A stretch of DNA of 64,000 nucleotides from Larix kaempferi (lineage: Eukaryota > Streptophyta > Pinopsida > Pinales > Pinaceae). Numbering within the stretch: position 1 is the stretch's first letter; each line of letters begins with the position of its first letter. The notes beneath the pieces are model-generated. The model ran no database searches. It saw nothing but the letters and a program-made list of their open reading frames with translations, and was not told the origin of the DNA. Both the position numbers and the translations under genes were made by a program. Positions 42,953-56,640 of this stretch are shown here, piece after piece. The stretch covers positions 7,379,501 through 7,443,500 of the forward strand of contig BSBM01000877.1 of NCBI GenBank assembly GCA_027924585.1, written 5' to 3'.

Positions 42953-45900
42953 ATGGATCCCACAATGGATGCTGTTCCGCTAGCAAGTTTAGAGTGTCAG
43001 TCAGGTAATGATATTGAAGTAACACTTGCAGATAGAAGGACTGGTTCCTTTCAACCTTCTACATCAGATAGTGAGAATTCTTCCTACATCACTATATCAG
43101 ATACAAATCCAACTGCAGATTGGGAGTTACCAAAGATTTTGCCAAAGGAAGTCTACAGATTAAATTGGTGGAATTTTCATACTGCAACTCAAATCAAAGT
43201 TTCAAATATTGATATATCTTTCACAGATGATCAAGAGCCTATTCATATACCTCTCTTAGATAAATCTCAGATTGATTGGGCTAAAGAACAACACTTTAAA
43301 TATGCACACTTTGGTGCTGTTAAGTTAGGCTTAGGTCCACTAGTCAGACCCCGTTTACCTGTTTCATCTATTTGTGTTATTGTAGATACTCGTCATAACC
43401 AGTTTTCTGACGCTGTCATAGGTGGTTTTACTGCACCGCTTCATGATGGTCCCGCGTTTGGTACTGTATATCCTCGTTTTTCTGTTAGTTTAGATGACCC
43501 ACATATCTATAATCTTCTGAAAGCTTATATTTTACCCAAGGGATTTAATATGTTGAATGGTTCCAAAATTATTCAACTTAAGGGTGGTGTCTGTGTCCGG
43601 TTTGGGAATGATACTTTACCGCAACTTAGATCCAAGATCAGTCAGAGTCCTGCAGACTGCAGCGTGGTGGAAACACCAAAGTCCAGGTCTAAAAATGCAA
43701 CTCCCATTACTTTCAATTGGACTGGCATTTCATATCCACAGTCATGGGAAATGAAGTACTCTGAACTTCGGCATCAAGAACGATTAAAAGCTGTATTATC
43801 CCCTAAACCTCTTGTCTTTGATGAAGGAACATCCTCTTTCAGATCTCCACATCCTGAACCGATCCCGAGATTTAAAGCTCCTCTGATTAGATCCGCTTCA
43901 ACTTCAAGTTATGATGCTGCCAGAAGGCAAGCCTTATCAAATCAGTTGAGTAAAAGCTCTTTAGAAGATCCTATTGTAGATAATCCTGTACAAAATAATT
44001 TAGAACATAAAGGTCAGCATTCTGACTGTACTGCTTGTCAAAAAATAAAACAAAAAATCATTCAAAAAGAGAAACGTCAAACCTCGCAGGAGTATCCTAG
44101 CCTCTATATGTTTTCATCCTTACCTAGAGTACGAGCAAAATCTGAATCTGTTAATGCTCATGGCCAAAGATCCTTTCACCCTGGCCGCAATCTCCCTGAA
44201 ACAGCATTCAGACAATATTCTTCTGATGGGTTAAGTAAGAAAGAATTTATTTCCACAAAAGCAGTTGCTACAGATCAGAATTCATCTGATGAAATAAAAT
44301 TAGCAAATTGGACAAATTCACAATTACAGTGTACTGCTTCTAATCTTGATGATATGGCCCATGATATCCAGTTATTGAAAGCAAACTGTGCTGAACAAGG
44401 AAAAAAGCTTGAATTGGTTATTGCTAAACTAGCTTTAGTTGATCATATTTTGCATGATACAACTGAAATAGAGAAAGCTGTAAAAGTAGCTTCTGACAAG
44501 TTAGAAGCTAGATTAGATGTTCTGTCTCAGTTAACATCTAGAACTCAGGAATTAAAAAAGAAACAATATGTTGTTCCTGAACAAGTTTTACAGTTAGCTC
44601 GAAAAGGTCATGCCAAATCCGTTTCATTTGGTCTTGTAGATGCAGAAGATAATAGACCAGAATGGGATTTTGGTGCTAGTGCAGCTGAAAAAAGAAAACA
44701 TAATGGACTGGATAAAAGAATTTAAGACATTTAATCCTGTGCTGGATGAAAAATATGTTGGAGATGTTCATATGATGGCGGCAGAATCCTCAAACAGAAT
44801 GAGAATAGGATCACAACCTCACAATGAGGATTATGATACTCATATGCCTGATGCCACAGGAGTTTCTGAAGCTCCAAGAATTCATAGCTTTGGCATAAAC
44901 AATTTAAATAACTTGATTTCTCAGATGCCTGAACAACCAGTTTTAAATATTCAATGTCAATCTAGGGAAGAAATCAAGAATGCTCTCCAGTTGCTTACAC
45001 ATTGGTTGATTTATAAAAAGCAACAAGATCATAATGTTACTGCCCAAATGTTAGGTGCACAGTTAGTTGCAGGTCTTTCTGGTTTAGCATATGAATGGTG
45101 GCGTTGGTTGCCACAAGAAGCCAGAAATGAAATGCTTGCAGCAAATGATTCAGATGAACAAATAATATCTGCCCTTAGTCGAGAATTTTATGGTCCTGAA
45201 GCACATGAAGATTTTGATCATTTAGCTTCTTTATATATGTCTGCACGTTTGTGTGATTTGAATAAGGCAGAAGCTTATTTCTGTTATATGCAGAAATTAT
45301 TGATCTCTTCAGGAAAATCTGGCAATGAAGCTTATCTAAAACATTATTTAAGAAGTTTCCCTGGACATGTTCCAGATGCTGTTGAAAAGGCATTAAAAGA
45401 TAGAAATATTCCTTTGAGATCTTTGTCTTTAGCACAACTCCATCATTATATTCTGGAAACATGGCAAGAACATTGTTTACAGAAAAGAGTAGATAAAGAT
45501 TTTAAAAGGCATCAACAAATGTTCTCTGCTTCTTTCTGTAAAGAAGTAGCTAAAATGCCTGATTGGGGCTGTGGAGCCCATAACAGGGGACATCTAGGAA
45601 CTGAAAGTTGTCATTGCAAGAAAAAGAAAAAGAAGTATTTCACTTCTGAAGGTAGATATCATTTAGATAAGCCCTACAAACACAAATCCAAGCATTTTAA
45701 GAAAAAGCATAAGTATAAAAGATTTGTGAAAAGAAGATCTGAAAAAGGCAAAGGCGATACTTGTTTCATATGTGGCAGTAAAGGACATTGGGCATCCAAA
45801 TGTCCAAAAAGGAAATCTAGGCCAAAGCGTGCAGGAGTGTGTTCCACACTTGATCCCTTCTGGTGGGATTTGTATAAAGTTAGTACTGATTTTCCACCTT

Positions 45901-48900
45901 CTGGTGAGGTTATCTATCTCCCTGATTCTGATTCTGATGCCTCTGAGGATTCTTCCTCAGATTCTGATATTCAACTTGCTAAATGTGCTCCCGATTCTTC
46001 CTCTTCTGATTCTGACTCGGAACCACATTTAGGGGGGTGTGAGACAGCCTCTGTATATACTGATCTTCCTGAGTTTGATTTTAATTTATATATGTTTTCA
46101 AGAATAATCTCTCCTGTACAGATTGAGAAGAGATTAGCAGCAATTGATCTTGAATTGTCTTCTATTCCTATCTATAGACATCAGGAAAGAACTGAGCTTA
46201 GAAATGAGAAAAAGTCTCTACAAGCCCAGTTACAGTCAATAGAAAAAGATAAAGGAAAATCAGTTGATTTAAATTTTAATCCTGCAGAACTGTACAGAGA
46301 GTATCCAAGCGGCCATAAAGATAGACAACAGCACAGATCAGACAGAGAAAGATTGCTGAGAAATAAGCTGAAAGCTAAGCAGGAGGAAATAAGAAAATTG
46401 GTGAAAGAAGCTGATGAAATAAAGAATTCTTTAGCAATTGTTTTGCTAGAAAAAGATCAGTCTTCAGAAGATGAATTGTCCAATGAAATTGAAAGGGTTT
46501 GTGGAACTAAGGAGGATGACATCCCAGAAGAAGAATATCCTGAAAAAACCCCTGACCATTCACCTTCACCAAGATCCCAGAGTGTAAGTCTTCTAGGAGC
46601 TGTATCAGGTCCTAAACTATTTACTACTCTAACTTTTTGCCCTTCTGAGTTTAAATCTTACCCAATACAGTGTTTAATTGATTCCGGATGCCAGTTTAAC
46701 TTGGCTAGAGGAAATGCTATTCCTGAGTTTTATTGGGAGAAAACAAAAGAATATGGATCTGCAATCCAAGGATCACCAGTTTATCTGTCTGGTAAAGTAA
46801 AGGATTTTCCAGTGTCTATAGGGTCAAAGTTTTGTTCTTTATCTCTTTTTCGGTTTGAAGAAACTAAAGAAGATTGTGTATTAGGTTCTGAATTTTTAGT
46901 GTCAGTTAGTCCTTTTTCAATGGATACTAAGAAGATGACATTCACTTGTACAGTTGATGACCAATCTGTAACTATTCCACTAAGTTATTCCTATTCCCCT
47001 AGATGTCAAGCTTCTCCTCCAAAACAAAAGGCCGTGTCAACAGCCTCTCTTAATAAAATGGAAAGATGTATATCTTTCGCCCAACTCAATGCTGATAAAT
47101 ATCTAGAGGGTATTTCTGAAAGGCTGAAAAAGGATTGTTGTTCTGAAAGTCCAAATGCTTTCTGGACAAGGGAAAAATATTTTGTCTCTCTTCCATTTGA
47201 TCCACTTCAGCAGATAAAACCAATGAAAGCATCTGCAAGACTAATGAGTCCTAGTGAAAGAGAATTCTGTTCTAAAGAAATTAAAGAGCTCTTGGATAAA
47301 GGTTTAATTGAACCATCTAAAAGCCCTTGGGCTTGTCGAGCCTTTGTTGTAAACAAGCACAGTGAACAGAAAAGAGGTAAACCAAGGTTGGTTGTCAATT
47401 TTAAACCTCTTAATGCAGTTCTCCAAAAGATCAGGTATCCTTTGCCTGATAAAGCTAGTCTTTTGCAGAAAATCAATGGTTGTACTGTTTTTAGTAAATT
47501 TGATTTAAAATCTGGTTTTTACCAAATTGGGATAGAGAAGAAAGACAGATTCAAAACTGCATTTGTAGTTCCTCATGGACAGTGTCAGTGGAAAGTGCTA
47601 CCATTTGGTATCAATAATGCTCCTTCTGAGTTTCAGAAGCGAATGGAAGATATCTTTAGAGATATACCATGGTTAGCTGTTTTTATTGATGATATTCTCA
47701 TATGTTCTAAAAATCTCCAAGAACATTTAAAGCATTTGCAGCAGTTTTATGATTTAGTCTACCAGCATGGTTTGGTCTTATCAGCAAGCAAAATGGAAAT
47801 TGGTAAGACAGAAATAGAATTTCTGGGTCTCCATATCAAAGCAGGTCAGGTAGTTTTGCAGCAGCATGTGCTCCAATCATTTGATCACTTTCCTGACAAA
47901 ATTATTGAGAAAACCCAGTTACAAAGATTCTTAGGATGCTTAAATTATATCAGGCCCTTTTATAAAGGTCAAGCCGCAGATATTCATTGTTTGCAGAAAA
48001 GGCTAAAGAAAAATCCTGTTCCATGGTCTGATGAGATGACTTTAGCTGTCCAGCGAATAAAAGAAAAAGTTAAGCATCTTCCAGCTTTGTCTCTTCCCCA
48101 AGGAAAGGGAAATTTGATAGTTGAAACAGATGCGTCTAACACCACATGGGGAGGTGTTCTAATTGAAGAAATAAATAGCCAAGCAAGAATCTGTGGCTAT
48201 GCATCTGGTTCATTTAAAGGAGCTGAACTAAATTATCCAAGTAGCCATAAAGAAATACTTGCAGTCAAGAAAACTGTCAACCATTTCATTCTGTACTTAA
48301 AACCTGTTCATTTCATTGTTAGAACAGATTTAAAGATTATGCCTGGTATCTTTAAGAATGAAAGTTTAATGGCAGAAAATAGTAGCAGAATTTTAAAATG
48401 GTTTATCTGGCTCAGTAATTTTGACTATGACATTGTGTATAAGCCAGGTTACTTAAATTGTCTTGCTGACATGTTGACTCGTGAGAATGTACAGGTTTCT
48501 TCTCCAAGTCTGAATATGTTTTCTGCTAATGATGCAAGTGGTTCTGGTTCTGGTCCAGGACATAATAAAAGATACATGAGTGATAATATGGTGAATTATA
48601 AAAGTGGCAAAGCTCCATTCCAAGAAGAAGAAGAAGCTCTCAGAGCTCCTCCAGAATCCTTATTTTTGGCTCCTTGGGATAAGGATATTTCTCAGGAAGA
48701 ACGTCAGCAACTGTTAGATTATGCTGATGTCAAGGATGCAGAAAAGTTTTTAAGCCTCACTCTGATTAAGCAAATTCAAGAGAATCCCTGCAAGTTAAAG
48801 ATTCTCGAAAGATGGGAAAAGGGTGCTTTCAGAGGTTTACAGAATGCCAGAGAAAAATTAGCTCGATGTGAAGAAGTCTGGATTGACCAGAACATGGAAG

Positions 48901-49613
48901 CTGAAGGAGAAATTTGGTATGTCGATCTCGGCTCAGGAGATTTGACATGGACTTCTTACAACTTGATTCTTCAGTTTTGCAGAGAGCAGACAGCAATAAT
49001 TATTTGTGCTGATCCTGCTAATTTAAAGCACAGAAAATGGTCCGGTTGGACTCAAATATTTCTGGAAAAATTCTGCCCAAGAAACGCCTGGGTAGATCGT
49101 AAAGCTAATTTTATTCTTCATCTTGAGGCTGATATGCAAGCCGCTGACCAGGTTCATCAGTGGTTTAAGTTTAAACTGAGACATCATGGAGGTAGATACA
49201 CTCCATTAGAACACTGTGTAACAGTCACCCAGAAGTTTATCAAAAGGGATAAAGATGGCAAGAGACTGGATACTAAAGTCCATAGAAGAACCCTACCTCT
49301 AAACTATAGGGTTGAATCACAATTCGCCTCCGAATTTGTCTATGGTGCTAATGAATATCTCCGTGGGTCAGATGTAGAACAATGCTTCGGAGAACTTTTA
49401 TATCCAGATATGAATGAAGAATTCCCAAATAATCAGTATGACTATTGGCAGTATACTGAATCCCAGCCAAATTATATAGAAGAAGAATTGGCAAGGCGAG
49501 AACTTGAAGAAGAACTAAATGCTCAAGGTTGCCTTGACTGTGTTTGTGGCGGGGTACCTGGACCTGGTGACACGACAGTGTGCGTATGCGGATCAGGATA
49601 TGATACTCCATGA
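42953..49613 (+). pseudogene. Pararetrovirus polyprotein with a +1 frameshift
   Basis: Same domain order as the complete copy. One extra A in GAAAAAAGAAAAC near 44689-44694 (five A's elsewhere) shifts the frame after residue 582, in the capsid lead-in, and the first frame ends at 44725. The rest is open in the other frame from 44695 to 49613. Private changes include Glu to Lys (RVRAKSES) and Tyr to Cys in the RT palm (HGQCQWKV; HGQYQWKV in other copies). Movement protein is unaffected; capsid, protease, RT and RNase H are cut off from the start. Confidence 0.92.
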
Positions 49614-50580
49614 TTTTTCCGTATCTTACGGGAATGAAGATTCTTTGGTCCGTGATCATGCTCTTGTACATATTTAGTGGAAGCCGTTGGTGGGCCAACC
49701 CACTTTGTTTTGTCGGCCATAGTAGCCGAAAGCTTTCTTTGGATTCCTCGGTCTGCTTTTTTGTACCGAGATGCTTTGTAATTTGACTGATGTAATAAAT
49801 GGCCCAGTTTTGTCGGCCAATAGCTTTTACTTTATGTCTTTCAGTCAGTCCGAGTCTTGAGTTTGTCGGATAAGATTCGCCGGGTCCCCACATGGCACTG
49901 CCTCTAAGGGACGAGATAACATGGTGGTAGTCCCCATCATGCCCCGGAATCTTACTTTTGACTGTCTAGTGTAAGTTTTTGGGTACCGGCTTACCGGTTG
50001 TAATGCTATAAAAGAAAGGCCTTGGGTTCATTTGATTGTGAGCAAGTCGCATGAGCAAGTAGTCCGCTCTGCAAGTCTAGAAGTCGCATGAGCAAGTAGT
50101 CCGCTCTGCAAGTCTAGGAGTCGTCTGAGCAAGTAGTCCGCTCGACAGGTCTGTAGGTGTGTGAGAGCCGAGGTAATATGCTCTGCAGGTTGCCTGTAAT
50201 GGTATAACACTGCATCAGAAAGCCAAGGTCTCGATTCTGTATAAAGAGTCTGTAAGGGTCTGCTAGTTGGCATATTATGGGAATCCCAGGAGCCTGAGAG
50301 TAACTACATGCCTTCGGGAAGTAGCCAAATCTAAAAGGGCCCATAACATTGTGTCAAGGCAGTGAGATGTGGTGACGAGCTTCGCTGTCCGAAGCCGATC
50401 CACCTGTGCGTCTGTAATCTGTATTCTGAAGATATAATGTTCATCATCATATTGATCGTGTGCCTCATTGCTATTGCTTTCGTGCTGATGGGAATAATTG
50501 GCAAATTATGTATGAAAGATCAATGTGCTGGCTTTAATATGAATGTTTGAATGAATGTTTGATTGCGATGCGATCCTGCA
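49614..50580 (+). promoter_or_regulatory. Viral intergenic region with promoter (frameshifted copy)
   Basis: AATAAA 49794-49799, TATA box 50007-50013, 37-bp repeats 50045-50155, 62-codon ORF 50362-50550. The predicted RNA start reads GTGAGCA, differing at two bases from the complete copy. Ends three bases short of the PBS. Confidence 0.8.
50362..50550 (+). CDS. 62-aa leader ORF with one membrane segment (frameshifted copy)
   Basis: Identical to the ORF at 31509-31697; here no PBS or polyprotein follows because the copy ends at 50580. Confidence 0.4.
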   Translation: MRCGDELRCPKPIHLCVCNLYSEDIMFIIILIVCLIAIAFVLMGIIGKLCMKDQCAGFNMNV

Positions 50581-51453
50581 CAACATATTGTTTCTTTTTT
50601 AATTCCTGAGTTCTAGATGTTAACTGAGACAGAACATCTAATCTAGCTTCTAACTTGTCAGAAGCTACTTTTACAGCTTTCTCTATTTCAGTTGTATCAT
50701 GCAAAATATGATCAACTAAAGCTAGTTTAGCAATAACCAATTCAAGCTTTTTTCCTTGTTCAGCACAGTTTGCTTTCAATAACTGGATATCATGGGCCAT
50801 ATCATCAAGATTAGAAGCAGTACACTGTAATTGTGAATTTGTCCAATTTGCTAATTTTATTTCATCAGATGAATTCTGATCTGTAGCAACTGCTTTTGTG
50901 GAAATAAATTCTTTCTTACTTAACCCATCAGAAGAATATTGTCTGAATGTTGTTTCAGGGAGATTGCGGCCAGGGTGAAAGGATCTTTGGCCATGAGCAT
51001 TAACAGATTCAGATTCTGCTCGTACTCTAGGTAAGGATGAAAACATATAGAGGCTAGGATACTCCTGCGAGGTTTGACGTTTCTCTTTTTGAATGATTTT
51101 TTGTTTTATTTTTTGACAAGCAGTACAGTCAGAATGCTGACCTTTATGTTCTAAATTATTTTGTACATGATTATCTACAATAGGATCTTCTAAAGAGCTT
51201 TTACTCAACTGATTTGAGTTGCAGTATGAAAATTCCACCAATTTAATCTGTAGACTTCTTTTGGCAAAATCTTTGGTAACTCCCAATCTGCAGTTGGATT
51301 TGTATCTGATATAGTGATGTAAGAAGAATTCTCACTATCTGATGTAGAAGGTTGAAAGGAACCAGTCCTTCTATCTGCAAGTGTTACTTCAATATCATTA
51401 CCTGACTGACACTCTAAACTTGCTAGCGGAACAGCATCCATTGTGGGATCCAT
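50581..51453 (-). pseudogene. Minus-strand polyprotein 5' fragments with internal deletion
   Basis: 51453 down to about 51211 codes residues 1-82 from the native ATG; 51217 down to 50581 codes residues about 329-541. The two are joined through an 8-base overlap TGATTTGA, removing v542-v1281 (about 747 bp, most of the movement protein). The joint is out of frame: the first frame ends at 51205-51207. Private changes Pro to His and Ala to Thr occur in the linker part. Confidence 0.9.
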
Positions 51454-51618
51454 GGTTTGAAGAAGTGAGGGCTAGCTTCTACGCTGCGGGCAATTCTGTA
51501 GACTTACTCCCCTATCCCTGGGCCTTACTGCTACTCTAACATCCGCACTACGCTTACACTTCTATGTTCCCACAATCACTCAGCAATCATTTTCATTGCC
51601 TACTGAATACATGTTTTA
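51454..51618 (-). other. Partial viral leader (minus), v134-v297
   Basis: Leader upstream of the ATG at 51453, cut at v134 where GTTTTA is shared with the following forward fragment. It lacks the PBS. Confidence 0.85.
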
Positions 51619-54600
51619 CAGTTAGCTCGAAAAGGTCATGCCAAATCCGTTTCATTTGGTCTTGTAGATGCAGAAGATAATAGACCAGAATGGGATTTTG
51701 GTGCTAGTGCAGCTGAAAAAGAAAACATAATGGACTGGATAAAAGAATTTAAGACATTTAATCCTGTGCTGGATGAAAAATATGTTGGAGATGTTCATAT
51801 GATGGCGGCAGAATCCTCAAACAGAATGAGAATAGGATCACAACCTCTCAATGAGGATTATGATACTCATATGCCTGATGCCACAGGAGTTTCTGAAGCT
51901 CCAAGAATTCATAGCTTTGGCATAAACAATTTAAATAACTTGATTTCTCAGATGCCTGAACAACCAGTTTTAAATATTCAATGTCAATCTAGGGAAGAAA
52001 TCAAGAATGCTCTCCAGTTGCTTACACATTGGTTGATTTATAAAAAGCAACAAGATCATAATGTTACTGCCCAAATGTTAGGTGCACAGTTAGTTGCAGG
52101 TCTTTCTGGTTTAGCATATGAATGGTGGCGTTGGTTGCCACAAGAAGCCAGAAATGAAATGCTTGCAGCAAATGATTCAGATGAACAAATAATATCTGCC
52201 CTTAGTCGAGAATTTTATGGTCCTGAAGCACATGAAGATTTTGATCATTTAGCTTCTTTATATATGTCTGCACGTTTGTGTGATTTGAATAAGGCAGAAG
52301 CTTATTTCTGTTATATGCAGAAATTATTGATCTCTTCAGGAAAATCTGGCAATGAAGCTTATCTAAAACATTATTTAAGAAGTTTCCCTGGACATGTTCC
52401 AGATGCTGTTGAAAAGGCATTAAAAGATAGAAATATTCCTTTGAGATCTTTGTCTTTAGCACAACTCCATCATTATATTCTGGAAACATGGCAAGAACAT
52501 TGTTTACAGAAAAGAGTAGATAAAGATTTTAAAAGGCATCAACAAATGTTCTCTGCTTCTTTCTGTAAAGAAGTAGCTAAAATGCCTGATTGGGGCTGTG
52601 GAGCCCATAACAGGGGACATCTAGGAACTGAAAGTTGTCATTGCAAGAAAAAGAAAAAGAAGTATTTCACTTCTGAAGGTAGATATCATTTAGATAAGCC
52701 CTACAAACACAAATCCAAGCATTTTAAGAAAAAGCATAAGTATAAAAGATTTGTGAAAAGAAGATCTGAAAAAGGCAAAGGCGATACTTGTTTCATATGT
52801 GGCAGTAAAGGACATTGGGCATCCAAATGTCCAAAAAGGAAATCTAGGCCAAAGCGTGCAGGAGTGTGTTCCACACTTGATCCCTTCTGGTGGGATTTGT
52901 ATAAAGTTAGTACTGATTTTCCACCTTCTGGTGAGGTTATCTATCTCCCTGATTCTGATTCTGATGCCTCTGAGGATTCTTCCTCAGATTCTGATATTCA
53001 ACTTGCTAAATGTGCTCCCGATTCTTCCTCTTCTGATTCTGACTCGGAACCACATTTAGGGGGGTGTGAGACAGCCTCTGTATATACTGATCTTCCTGAG
53101 TTTGATTTTAATTTATATATGTTTTCAAGAATAATCTCTCCTGTACAGATTGAGAAGAGATTAGCAGCAATTGATCTTGAATTGTCTTCTATTCCTATCT
53201 ATAGACATCAGGAAAGAACTGAGCTTAGAAATGAGAAAAAGTCTCTACAAGCCCAGTTACAGTCAATAGAAAAAGATAAAGGAAAATCAGTTGATTTAAA
53301 TTTTAATCCTGCAGAACTGTACAGAGAGTATCCAAGCGGCCATAAAGATAGACAACAGCACAGATCAGACAGAGAAAGATTGCTGAGAAATAAGCTGAAA
53401 GCTAAGCAGGAGGAAATAAGAAAATTGGTGAAAGAAGCTGATGAAATAAAGAATTCTTTAGCAATTGTTTTGCTAGAAAAAGATCAGTCTTCAGAAGATG
53501 AATTGTCCAATGAAATTGAAAGGGTTTGTGGAACTAAGGAGGATGACATCCCAGAAGAAGAATATCCTGAAAAAACCCCTGACCATTCACCTTCACCAAG
53601 ATCCTAGAGTGTAAGTCTTCTAGGAGCTGTATCAGGTCCTAAACTATTTACTACTCTAACTTTTTGCCCTTCTGAGTTTAAATCTTACCCAATACAGTGT
53701 TTAATTGATTCCGGATGCCAGTTTAACTTGGCTAGAGGAAATGCTATTCCTGAGTTTTATTGGGAGAAAACAAAAGAATATGGATCTGCAATCCAAGGAT
53801 CACCAGTTTATCTGTCTGGTAAAGTAAAGGATTTTCCAGTGTCTATAGGGTCAAAGTTTTGTTCTTTATCTCTTTTTCGGTTTGAAGAAACTAAAGAAGA
53901 TTGTGTATTAGGTTCTGAATTTTTAGTGTCAGTTAGTCCTTTTTCAATGGATACTAAGAAGATGACATTCACTTGTACAGTTGATGACCAATCTGTAACT
54001 ATTCCACTAAGTTATTCCTATTCCCCTAGATGTCAAGCTTCTCCTCCAAAACAAAAGGCCGTGTCAACAGCCTCTCTTAATAAAATGGAAAGATGTATAT
54101 CTTTCGCCCAACTCAATGCTGATAAATATCTAGAGGGTATTTCTGAAAGGCTGAAAAAGGATTGTTGTTCTGAAAGTCCAAATGCTTTCTGGACAAGGGA
54201 AAAATATTTTGTCTCTCTTCCATTTGATCCACTTCAGCAGATAAAACCAATGAAAGCATCTGCAAGACTAATGAGTCCTAGTGAAAGAGAATTCTGTTCT
54301 AAAGAAATTAAAGAGCTCTTGGATAAAGGTTTAATTGAACCATCTAAAAGCCCTTGGGCTTGTCGAGCCTTTGTTGTAAACAAGCACAGTGAACAGAAAA
54401 GAGGTAAACCAAGGTTGGTTGTCAATTTTAAACCTCTTAATGCAGTTCTCCAAAAGATCAGGTATCCTTTGCCTGATAAAGCTAGTCTTTTGCAGAAAAT
54501 CAATGGTTGTACTGTTTTTAGTAAATTTGATTTAAAATCTGGTTTTTACCAAATTGGGATAGAGAAGAAAGACAGATTCAAAACTGCATTTGTAGTTCCT

Positions 54601-56640
54601 CATGGACAGTATCAGTGGAAAGTGCTACCATTTGGTATCAATAATGCTCCTTCTGAGTTTCAGAAGCGAATGGAAGATATCTTTAGAGATATACCATGGT
54701 TAGCTGTTTTTATTGATGATATTCTCATATGTTCTAAAAATCTCCAAGAACATTTAAAGCATTTGCAGCAGTTTTATGATTTAGTCTACCAGCATGGTTT
54801 GGTCTTATCAGCAAGCAAAATGGAAATTGGTAAGACAGAAATAGAATTTCTGGGTCTCCATATCAAAGCAGGTCAGGTAGTTTTGCAGCAGCATGTGCTC
54901 CAATCATTTGATCACTTTCCTGACAAAATTATTGAGAAAACCCAGTTACAAAGATTCTTAGGATGCTTAAATTATATCAGGCCCTTTTATAAAGGTCAAG
55001 CCGCAGATATTCATTGTTTGCAGAAAAGGCTAAAGAAAAATCCTGTTCCATGGTCTGATGAGATGACTTTAGCTGTCCAGCGAATAAAAGAAAAAGTTAA
55101 GCATCTTCCAGCTTTGTCTCTTCCCCAAGGAAAGGGAAATTTGATAGTTGAAACAGATGCGTCTAACACCACATGGGGAGGTGTTCTAATTGAAGAAATA
55201 AATAGCCAAGCAAGAATCTGTGGCTATGCATCTGGTTCATTTAAAGGAGCTGAACTAAATTATCCAAGTAGCCATAAAGAAATACTTGCAGTCAAGAAAA
55301 CTGTCAACCATTTCATTCTGTACTTAAAACCTGTTCATTTCATTGTTAGAACAGATTTAAAGATTATGCCCGGTATCTTTAAGAATGAAAGTTTAATGGC
55401 AGAAAATAGTAGCAGAATTTTAAAATGGTTTATCTGGCTCAGTAATTTTGACTATGACATTGTGTATAAGCCAGGTTACTTAAATTGTCTTGCTGACATG
55501 TTGACTCGTGAGAATGTACAGGTTTCTTCTCCAAGTCTGAATATGTTTTCTGCTAATGATGCAAGTGGTTCTGGTTCTAGTCCAGGACATAATAAAAGAT
55601 ACATGAGTGATAATATGGTGAATTATAAAAGTGGCAAAGCTCCATTCCAAGAAGAAGAAGAAGCTCTCAGAGCTCCTCCAGAATCCTTATTTTTGGCTCC
55701 TTGGGATAAGGATATTTCTCAGGAAGAACGTCAGCAACTGTTAGATTATGCTGATGTCAAGGATGCAGAAAAGTTTTTAAGCCTCACTCTGATTAAGCAA
55801 ATTCAAGAGAATCCCTGCAAGTTAAAGATTCTCGAAAGATGGGAAAAGGGTGCTTTCAGAGGTTTACAGAATGCCAGAGAAAAATTAGCTCGATGTGAAG
55901 AAGTCTGGATTGACCAGAACATGGAAGCTGAAGGAGAAATTTGGTATGTCGATCTCGGCTCAGGAGATTTGACATGGACTTCTTACAACTTGATTCTTCA
56001 GTTTTGCAGAGAGCAGACAGCAATAATTATTTGTGCTGATCCTGCTAATTTAAAGCACAGAAAATGGTCCGGTTGGACTCAAATATTTCTGGAAAAATTC
56101 TGCCCAAGAAACGCCTGGGTAGATCGTAAAGCTAATTTTATTCTTCATCTTGAGGCTGATATGCAAGCCGCTGACCAGGTTCATCAGTGGTTTAAGTTTA
56201 AACTGAGACATCATGGAAGTAGATACACTCCATTAGAACACTGTGTAACAGTCACCCAGAAGTTTATCAAAAGGGATAAAGATGGCAAGAGACTGGATAC
56301 TAAAGTCCATAGAAGAACCCTACCTCTAAACTATAGGGTTGAATCACAATTCGCCTCCGAATTTGTCTATGGTGCTAATGAATATCTCCGTGGGTCAGAT
56401 GTAGAACAATGCTTCGGAGAACTTTTATATCCAGATATGAATGAAGAATTCCCAAATAATCAGTATGACTATTGGCAGTATACTGAATCCCAGCCAAATT
56501 ATATAGAAGAAGAATTGGCAAGGCGAGAACTTGAAGAAGAACTAAATGCTCAAGGTTGCCTTGACTGTGTTTGTGGCGGGGTACCTGGACCTGGTGACAC
56601 GACAGTGTGCGTATGCGGATCAGGATATGATACTCCATGA
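51616..56640 (+). pseudogene. Pararetrovirus polyprotein, 5'-truncated, one stop
   Basis: Codes residues about 546-2219. CAG to TAG at 53605-53607 (AGATCCTAGAG) ends the frame between the coiled-coil region and the protease; beyond it the frame is open to 56640. Private changes: His to Leu (SQPLNEDY), Gly to Ser (GSGSSPGH), Gly to Ser (RHHGSRY). The zinc knuckle, FIDD and RNase H acids are all kept. The movement protein is missing. Confidence 0.92.

Larger units (their letters stand above)
42616..50580 (+). mobile_element. Full-length pararetrovirus copy with one frameshift
   Basis: Starts at v7887, crosses the intact junction GATCCTGCATAA-PBS (PBS 42656-42669) and runs to v7924 at 50580, so it is slightly more than one genome. 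It shows that the genome order seen in the minus copy also occurs on this strand. The next base switches to minus-strand viral sequence from v1919. Confidence 0.9.
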
